NCBI GenBank assembly: GCA_902798755.1
Contig: CADBYC010000010.1
Span: 1 to 54,890 of the forward strand
Reading direction: 5' to 3'
Length of the DNA: 54,890 nt
DNA from: an uncultured Ruminococcus sp.
GTDB taxonomy: Bacteria; Bacillota; Clostridia; Oscillospirales; Acutalibacteraceae
Positions 49,710-54,890 of the stretch are shown here, one piece after another. A model generated the notes under the pieces. That model had not been told where the DNA came from. It ran no database searches and was given only the letters and a program-made list of their open reading frames with translations. A program made the translations under genes and the position numbers. The first letter of the stretch is position 1. Every line of letters begins with the position of its first letter.

Positions 49710-51242
49710 TTATTCGTCGTCGGTCTCGATGATGGGAAGGCTGAACCAGAAGGAGGAGCCTGAGCCGAGGGTGGATTCGACGCCGTACTCGGCGGAATGG
49801 GCGATCAGGACGTTCTTGACGATGGAGAGCCCGAGGCCTGTGCCGATCTTGGCGCGGCGATGCTCGCCGCGTACGCGGTAGTAGCGATCCCAGATATATT
49901 GGAGCTGTTCTTCAGGGATGCCGTCGCCGTGGTCGATGACTTCGATCTTGACCGTTCCATTGGAGACGGATTGACGGACGATGACGGTCTTATCCGCACC
50001 GATGTAGTTAATGGCGTTGTTGATCAGGTTATAGAGCACCTGCGTCATTCGAAGCTCGTCGCCCATGACGAATACCTCGCGGTCGTGTTCAAAGACGATG
50101 TTCAGCCCGTCGCTCTCGATCAGCTTGGTGTAGCGGGTGAAGATGCTCTCAATGCACTTTGTCAGGGAGAACGGCGCCATTTTGATATCGGCGGTGTTGC
50201 TTTGCAGGCGGGAGATAACGAGAAGGTCGGTGACGAGCGAATTCAGACGGGTCGCTTCGTCGACGATGATCTGGATATTCTCGGGGGTCATCTCGCCCGG
50301 CAGGTCGCGCATGACCTCGCCGTAGCCGATGATCATGGTAAGGGGGGTGCGCAGGTCGTGGGAAATGTTGGAGATCAGCTCCTTTTGGAGAGAATCGACC
50401 TTTTTGAGTTCGCCCGCGGCGTAGTTGAGGGTGGAATTCAGCTCGGTGATCTCGCGGTATCTGCCGCCCTCGAAGGTGACGTCATAATCCTGCTTGGCGA
50501 GAGATTTCGCCTTTTCGTTGGTGTCGGAGATGGGGCGGGCGATCATCTTGCCTAAGAATACGGCGATGATGATGCTGAGAATGACGATGACCGCGGTCAT
50601 GATGATCAGCTGATAGCGCAGGGTCTCGACGACGCTGCTGACGGGCGTGATCTCGCTCTGGACGACTAAAAGGTGCTTCTCTTCGGTCGAGGTCTGGACG
50701 ATCATGGCGTAGGTGAGATTCTCGGAGATCGCTCGCTCGAAGGAAGGCTCGCGCTTTTGGCGCCATTCGTCCGCGGTGGCGCTGTGATACTGTCCGTTAT
50801 TATTGAGCGTTTTATCCTGAGGGCCGTTAGTCCCGTCAGGCTTGAAATGCATATCCCGCTTGACCTGTGTGATGGTTGCGTTCTCGCCGCCGTTGTCGTA
50901 GGTCTCCTGATAAATGCTGTAGATATCGAAGGGAACGACGGGGACGTCGGACGAGGAATAGACGCAGTTGAAGGAATCGGTCGTTTCGTAGACGTTGACG
51001 GTCATGGCGTTCTGCTCCTCGATCTCTCGGGCGAGGTCGGAAAAGCTGTCGGAGCCGATATAATCAGACAGCGAATAGGCGCAGGACTTGACCTGAGCGG
51101 TTTTGATGGTTTTATAAAACGATTCCAGAAAAACCGTCTGGAACAGCCACAGCACGATCAGGAGCAAAATGGAAAAGACCAGAAAGCCTACCGCTAAATG
51201 AACGTGCAGGGGGCGTTTGTTAGGTTTAGCATCAGGTTTCAA
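49710..51242 (-). CDS. Sensor histidine kinase
   Basis: A membrane kinase of about 510 residues. Two spans (about 20-42 and 210-235) enclose an external sensor domain of about 165 residues. A HAMP domain follows (GKMIARPISDTNEKAKSLAK), then the H box ISNISHDLRTPLTMIIGYGE. The ATP-binding boxes are NLINNAINYIG (N), DHGDGIPEE (G1), WDRYYR (F) and GTGLGLSIV (G2). The start is taken as TTG 51242, 11 bases after GAGGAG; TTG 51254 is also open but touches that site. It overlaps the regulator gene, so they are made together. The signal is unknown; PhoR/WalK-type layout. Confidence 0.92.
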   Translation of the reverse strand: MKPDAKPNKRPLHVHLAVGFLVFSILLLIVLWLFQTVFLESFYKTIKTAQVKSCAYSLSDYIGSDSFSDLAREIEEQNAMTVNVYETTDSFNCVYSSSDVPVVPFDIYSIYQETYDNGGENATITQVKRDMHFKPDGTNGPQDKTLNNNGQYHSATADEWRQKREPSFERAISENLTYAMIVQTSTEEKHLLVVQSEITPVSSVVETLRYQLIIMTAVIVILSIIIAVFLGKMIARPISDTNEKAKSLAKQDYDVTFEGGRYREITELNSTLNYAAGELKKVDSLQKELISNISHDLRTPLTMIIGYGEVMRDLPGEMTPENIQIIVDEATRLNSLVTDLLVISRLQSNTADIKMAPFSLTKCIESIFTRYTKLIESDGLNIVFEHDREVFVMGDELRMTQVLYNLINNAINYIGADKTVIVRQSVSNGTVKIEVIDHGDGIPEEQLQYIWDRYYRVRGEHRRAKIGTGLGLSIVKNVLIAHSAEYGVESTLGSGSSFWFSLPIIETDDE

Positions 51243-51906
51243 AGCGATAACCAACTCCTCTGAGGGTGACGATCAGCGTGGCGTAGGGGCCGAGACTCTT
51301 TCGAAGCAGTTTGATGTGGGTGTCGAGGGTACGGTCGTCACCGAAGAAATCGTAGCCCCAGACCTTGGAGATCAGCTGTTCGCGCGTAAGAGCAATGCCC
51401 TTGTTGTTGACCATGTAGAACAGAAGCTCGTACTCGCGGGGAGTGAGGGAGACGCGCTCGCCGTCAACGGTGACGACGCGGGCGGAGAAGTCGATGGACA
51501 AGCCCTGATAGACGAACCTTGACTTGGAATCGTCCTTGGAATCGGCGCCGGAGCGGCGAAGCACCGCGGCGACGCGCATCATCAGCTCCTTGGGAGAGAA
51601 AGGCTTGACGACGTAGTCGTCGACGCCCGACTCAAAGCCCGAAAGGCGGTCGTACTCTTCGCCGCGGGCGGACAGCATGATGATGGGCGTGTTACTGAAT
51701 TTGCGGATCTGCTCGACCGCCTGAAAGCCGTCCATCACGGGCATCATGATATCCATGATGATGATGTCGTAGGTGTTGTTGCGGCATTTTAATACGGCTT
51801 GCTCGCCGTTTTCGGCTTCGTCCACCTCGTGGCCTTCGTACTCGGCGTATTTTTTGATCAGCTCGCGGATGCGGAATTCGTCGTCGACGATCAGTAATTT
51901 ACTCAT
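51232..51906 (-). CDS. OmpR-family response regulator
   Basis: The 224-residue partner of the kinase just downstream. The receiver domain has the acidic pair VDDE, phosphoacceptor Asp52 in IIIMDIMMP, the switch LSARG and the lysine in YVVKPF. The C-terminal winged helix has SLTPREYELLFYMVNNKG and RTLDTHIKLLRKSLG with GVGYRFE. Start ATG on the minus strand after GAGGGGG. Targets unknown; no operator can be assigned. Confidence 0.94.
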   Translation of the reverse strand: MSKLLIVDDEFRIRELIKKYAEYEGHEVDEAENGEQAVLKCRNNTYDIIIMDIMMPVMDGFQAVEQIRKFSNTPIIMLSARGEEYDRLSGFESGVDDYVVKPFSPKELMMRVAAVLRRSGADSKDDSKSRFVYQGLSIDFSARVVTVDGERVSLTPREYELLFYMVNNKGIALTREQLISKVWGYDFFGDDRTLDTHIKLLRKSLGPYATLIVTLRGVGYRFET

Positions 51907-52211
51907 GAAGATTCCCCCTCTGTATGGTTTTATCTTATACTACGAATGTGACAGTTATATGATGAAAGGGTTACAGGATTTAAAATAATTAGGAGTTAGG
52001 AAAATGGAAAGTTGAAAGTGGAAAATGGAAAGTTGAGGGAGGGCTTTGCCCTCACCCGATTTGTATATGTATAGTAAGCGCTGATTAATTACGATGTCAT
52101 TGCGAGTGATATACTTCCAATCATATTATATATGAAATAAGGAGGGAGGGCAAGGATTTTTGATGGGCGGAAGTGAAAAAAGCGGGAGATGCTCGAAAGA
52201 TCAAAATGGCG
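51907..52211. other. Gap between regulator and dockerin gene
   Basis: It contains a short purine-rich near-tandem repeat (GGAAAATGGAAAGTTGA type, about 52000-52037), a partial family A start (GTCATTGCGAG, about 52096) preceded by CTGATTAATTAC also seen at 31481, and no gene. The response-regulator promoter probably lies at its left edge. Confidence 0.5.
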
Positions 52212-52241
52212 AAAAAAACGGCACTCACGAGGAGTGCCGTT
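52212..52241 (-). terminator. Terminator of the second dockerin gene
   Basis: Stem AACGGCACTC / GAGTGCCGTT with 5-base loop. On the minus strand a run of seven T follows. Confidence 0.85.
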
Positions 52242-52258
52242 CAAATGGATCAGATCAA

Positions 52259-53260
52259 TTATTCTGTCGGAGGATTGAGGTCGTAATCCTTGCTGTAGGG
52301 CTTGGTGCCGTCGATGTTGCAAACCTTAGCCAGATATCTCTGGATACGGGTAGCGTCGATGATGGAGATGTAGCCGTCGCCGTCAACGTCAGCGGAACCC
52401 TCTTTGTAAACCATACCCTCGGGTAATTCCTTACCTGCCAGAGCGTACTGGAGAGTCAGAACATCCATGATGTCAACGATGGTATCGCTGTTGACGTCGC
52501 CGATCACGTGGTTATGCTCGGGGTTGACGCAGGAAGCCTGCTTACCGCGGAAGTTCTCGCTATCCATAGGATAGTTTCCGTAGCAGCCGTCGCCGTAGTA
52601 GACGTACCAGTTGGAGCCGTAGCTCGGGAAGCCGGTCAGCGGATTGATGGTGCTGACGGAATAGTCGATGATCTGGATACAGCCGTCCATGTTGTCTTCG
52701 TTGGGAGTACCCTCGGGAAGCGTATCATAGTCGCCCTCATAAGCGCCTTCGATGTTAGCGTCTGCGAGCTGACGAGCGTAGTTGAAGATCTCCTTTGTAG
52801 GATCCATACCGCCGTTTACGCCGTTGTTCCAGATTACGAGAGGAGTATCGCCGTCGTTGGCAACTACTGCTCTGTAAATACGGTTCTCCTTGTCTACGAG
52901 AGTGGTTCTATAGCCGACCCATGCGACTTTACCGCCGCCGTAATCAGTCCAGTCGGAGCCTGTGCCGCCCCACCAATACAGACATACCTGGCAATAATCG
53001 AGACCGAGGTCGGTAGAGTTGAAATGGTTGGTCCAGGTGTTTTCAGGATGATCGGGATCATCCTTGGGAAGCTGGAAGTAAAGATACTGAACGCCGGTCT
53101 TGGAGTTGCCGCCGCAAGCATCGATTGCTTCTTCGCAGGTAGGAGTATCAAGGGTGACAGTGTAGGAATCACTGGGGTTGTATGTAACAGCGTCGAATGA
53201 AACTGTCGCGACAGATACTACCAGCATTACAGCAAGCAAAATGCTAATAATTTTTTTCAT
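52259..53260 (-). CDS. Secreted protein with C-terminal dockerin type I
   Basis: A 333-residue exported protein. The signal peptide is MKKIISILLAVMLVVSVATV. A Trp/Tyr/Cys-rich domain of about 220 residues follows, with YLYFQLPKDDPDHPENTWTN, YCQVCLYWWGGTGSDWTDYG, RIYRAVVANDGDTPLVIWNN and SNWYVYYGDGCYGNYP. Its aromatic-rich beta character would suit carbohydrate binding, but I do not recognise a named family. The C-terminal dockerin (about 270-325) has GDVNSDTIVDIMDVLTLQYA and DVDGDGYISIIDATRIQRYL. ATG 53260 follows AGGAGG. A solitary gene with its own promoter (53291-53320) and terminator. Probably a cohesin-docked surface or extracellular component. Confidence 0.85.
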   Translation of the reverse strand: MKKIISILLAVMLVVSVATVSFDAVTYNPSDSYTVTLDTPTCEEAIDACGGNSKTGVQYLYFQLPKDDPDHPENTWTNHFNSTDLGLDYCQVCLYWWGGTGSDWTDYGGGKVAWVGYRTTLVDKENRIYRAVVANDGDTPLVIWNNGVNGGMDPTKEIFNYARQLADANIEGAYEGDYDTLPEGTPNEDNMDGCIQIIDYSVSTINPLTGFPSYGSNWYVYYGDGCYGNYPMDSENFRGKQASCVNPEHNHVIGDVNSDTIVDIMDVLTLQYALAGKELPEGMVYKEGSADVDGDGYISIIDATRIQRYLAKVCNIDGTKPYSKDYDLNPPTE

Positions 53261-53290
53261 GAGAAATCCTCCTAATATATTGGTACTGCT

Positions 53291-53320
53291 ATTATAGCAT
53301 ACTCCGATCACAGATTACAA
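53291..53320 (-). promoter_or_regulatory. Promoter of the second dockerin gene
   Basis: Minus strand TTGTAA (53320-53315), 18-base spacer, TATAAT (53296-53291), 31 bases before the start codon. Confidence 0.6.
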
Positions 53321-53515
53321 GTATCTTTCATTCACAAAATCGTTATTTTTTTAGAAAATTTTTAAAATTCTGTAATATTGCATAAATTTGAACAGCCCAT
53401 CTTGATACATTCGACGAAAAAACAGGGGAAGAAAGCGGCAAGATTATGCGTCAGTGATGGACGGCGAACAGGAGATGTAAATTTTGACATTAACAAACTG
53501 ATATGGTAGGTTATA

Positions 53516-53543
53516 TTGACAAGTGACAAAATGTGTGTACAAT
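53516..53543 (+). promoter_or_regulatory. hydE promoter
   Basis: TTGACA (53516-53521), 16-base spacer, TACAAT (53538-53543), about 75 bases before the hydE start. The gap 53261-53618 has two divergent promoters and AT-rich sequence, no gene. Confidence 0.65.
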
Positions 53544-53618
53544 GAGGGTAGAGAAAGAAACCGAATAAATATTCAACCGACGGAAGGTCGGCATGAGTTT
53601 TCCGCAAAGGTGTTTTAT

Positions 53619-54656
53619 ATGACAGACAGATCAGTGGAAAAGTTAAGAAAGACGCGCGATCTGAGCGACGATGAGCTGCGTGAGCTGATCGAAACCTCCT
53701 CGCACGATGAAGCGCTGAGAACAGCGGCAGACGAGGTGCGGCGCGAGAATTACGGCGATATGGTATATCTGCGCGGGTTGATCGAGATATCGTCCTATTG
53801 CAAACGGAATTGCCTGTACTGCGGACTGCGGGCGGAAAACCGAAACGCAGAGCGGTACAGACTGAGCAAGGAAGAGATCCTCTCGTGCTGTGAGGAAGGA
53901 TATGGGCTCGGCTACCGTACCTTTGTATTGCAGGGCGGAGAGGACTCGTATTACACGGACGAAATGATCTGTGATATCGTCAGGTCGATCAAGGAAAATT
54001 ATCCCGACTGCGCGGTGACGCTGTCGATCGGCGAGAAGTCAAGAGAAAGCTATGAAAAATACTATGAGGCGGGGGCGGATCGCTATCTGCTCAGGCATGA
54101 GACCGCCGATCCCGCGCATTACGGAAAGCTGCACCCCGCGAATATGAGCAGCGAGAACCGAAAAAGATGCCTGTTTGACCTCAAGGAGATCGGGTATCAG
54201 GTGGGCGCGGGCTTTATGGTAGGCTCGCCGTATCAGACGACGGAAAATCTGATCGCCGATCTGCGCTTTTTGCAGGAATTACAGCCTGATATGATCGGGA
54301 TCGGGCCGTATATCTCGCATCAGGATACGCCGTTTCGAAACGAGAAAAACGGCACGGCAGAGCTGACGCTGAGAATGCTGTCGATTTTACGGCTGATGTT
54401 TCCGTACGCGCTTTTGCCCTCTACGACGGCGCTGGGGACGATACGTCCCGACGGTCGCGAGCTGGGGCTGAAAGCGGGCGGAAACGTTGTGATGCCGAAT
54501 CTGTCGCCCGTGCAGGTGCGGAAAAAGTACGCGATCTATGATAACAAGATCTGCACGGGAGAGGAATCCGCGCAATGCCGCGGGTGCCTGGAAAGGCGGA
54601 TCGAGAGCGCGGGATATCGGGCGGTCACGGATCGCGGAGACGTGAAGCGTTCTTGA
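53619..54656 (+). CDS. hydE: [FeFe]-hydrogenase maturase HydE (radical SAM)
   Basis: A 345-residue radical SAM enzyme that, with HydF and HydG, builds the H-cluster of [FeFe]-hydrogenase. The SAM cluster motif CKRNCLYC (Cys61, 65, 68) sits after VYLRGLIEISSY. The family parts RYRLSKEEIL, FVLQGGEDSYYT, RHETADPAHYGKLHP and GPYISHQDTPF follow. Near the end CTGEESAQCRGC gives Cys-x7-Cys-x2-Cys, the second-cluster motif of HydE, which separates it from PylB and BioB. ATG 53619 follows AAAGGTG; a longer frame exists upstream. hydF, hydG and the hydrogenase are not in the window. Confidence 0.93.
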   Translation: MTDRSVEKLRKTRDLSDDELRELIETSSHDEALRTAADEVRRENYGDMVYLRGLIEISSYCKRNCLYCGLRAENRNAERYRLSKEEILSCCEEGYGLGYRTFVLQGGEDSYYTDEMICDIVRSIKENYPDCAVTLSIGEKSRESYEKYYEAGADRYLLRHETADPAHYGKLHPANMSSENRKRCLFDLKEIGYQVGAGFMVGSPYQTTENLIADLRFLQELQPDMIGIGPYISHQDTPFRNEKNGTAELTLRMLSILRLMFPYALLPSTTALGTIRPDGRELGLKAGGNVVMPNLSPVQVRKKYAIYDNKICTGEESAQCRGCLERRIESAGYRAVTDRGDVKRS

Positions 54657-54734
54657 GAACGCAATGAAGATTGAAGAATGAAGACTGAAAAATGAAGAAT
54701 TAAGGGAGCTTTGGAAAATAGCCTCTCCTCTTTG

Positions 54735-54890
54735 TGAGATTGCCACATCGTCGTCGCGCGCCGTATTCGGTAGGTATATCCGGTTGGTATACCTTGACCT
54801 CATGTGGCGGCTCCTCCTCTCCCCAGCGTCCTCGTTGGCTGTGCTCGATGACAACGGTCAAGTGTGACCGTTGTCGTACTCGCTTTGCCA
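54735..54890. repeat. Composite repeat, family E (third copy, runs off the window)
   Basis: Same opening as 33515 (TGAGATTGCCACATCGTCG, GGTATATCCGGTTGGTATAC, GGCGGCTCCTCCTCTCCCC). After 54826 it diverges into new sequence with a perfect 11-bp hairpin GACAACGGTCA / TGACCGTTGTC (54851-54876). Confidence 0.7.

Overview
The window is a chromosomal replication-origin region from a Gram-positive anaerobe, most likely a Clostridia member of the Ruminococcaceae/Oscillospirales type. This is inferred from the gene order jag-yidC-yidD-rnpA-rpmH / dnaA-dnaN-yaaA-recF-remB-gyrB-gyrA, a pyruvate:ferredoxin oxidoreductase, a HydE hydrogenase maturase and two secreted dockerin proteins. The origin lies around 28.3-30.4 kb. 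Genes left of it are mostly on the minus strand and genes right of it on the plus strand. The plus strand changes from C-rich (valS, zinc operon) to G-rich (gyrA, mreB) across this point, as expected at an origin.

Left part (0-17.6 kb): the 3' end of nifJ, a dockerin protein, valS, two lipoprotein genes, the hisS-aspS pair, a Fur-family (Zur-like) regulator with a zinc ABC transporter and an accessory lipoprotein, a membrane acyltransferase and serS. The zur promoter carries two Fur-superfamily operators. Most gaps here hold small palindromic repeats, several of them inside transcribed leaders.

Origin-proximal left arm (17.7-28.3 kb): parB, parA, a Noc-like second ParB, rsmG, mnmG, mnmE, jag, yidC, yidD, rnpA and rpmH, with five perfect parS sites between 19.7 and 23.95 kb. 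Right arm (28.6-49.3 kb): dnaA, dnaN, yaaA, recF, remB, two zinc-ribbon membrane proteins, gyrB, gyrA, zapA, a U32 peptidase-family gene, dut, mreBCD, a class B PBP, an orphan MinD-like ATPase and mgsA. This arm joins replication initiation, topology control, division and the rod-shape machinery. The end (49.7-54.9 kb) holds a two-component system, a second dockerin protein and hydE.

The most notable points are these. (1) DnaA has an altered DNA-recognition motif, and no consensus DnaA box is visible in the origin gaps. (2) ParB and the second ParB carry the four known ParB versus Noc specificity residues. (3) There is an apparent three-way-junction element between two parS sites. (4) Small mobile-type repeats keep their ends but exchange cores, including between families. 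(5) Two Zur-type operators flank one promoter. No rRNA, CRISPR array, phage or complete insertion sequence was seen.
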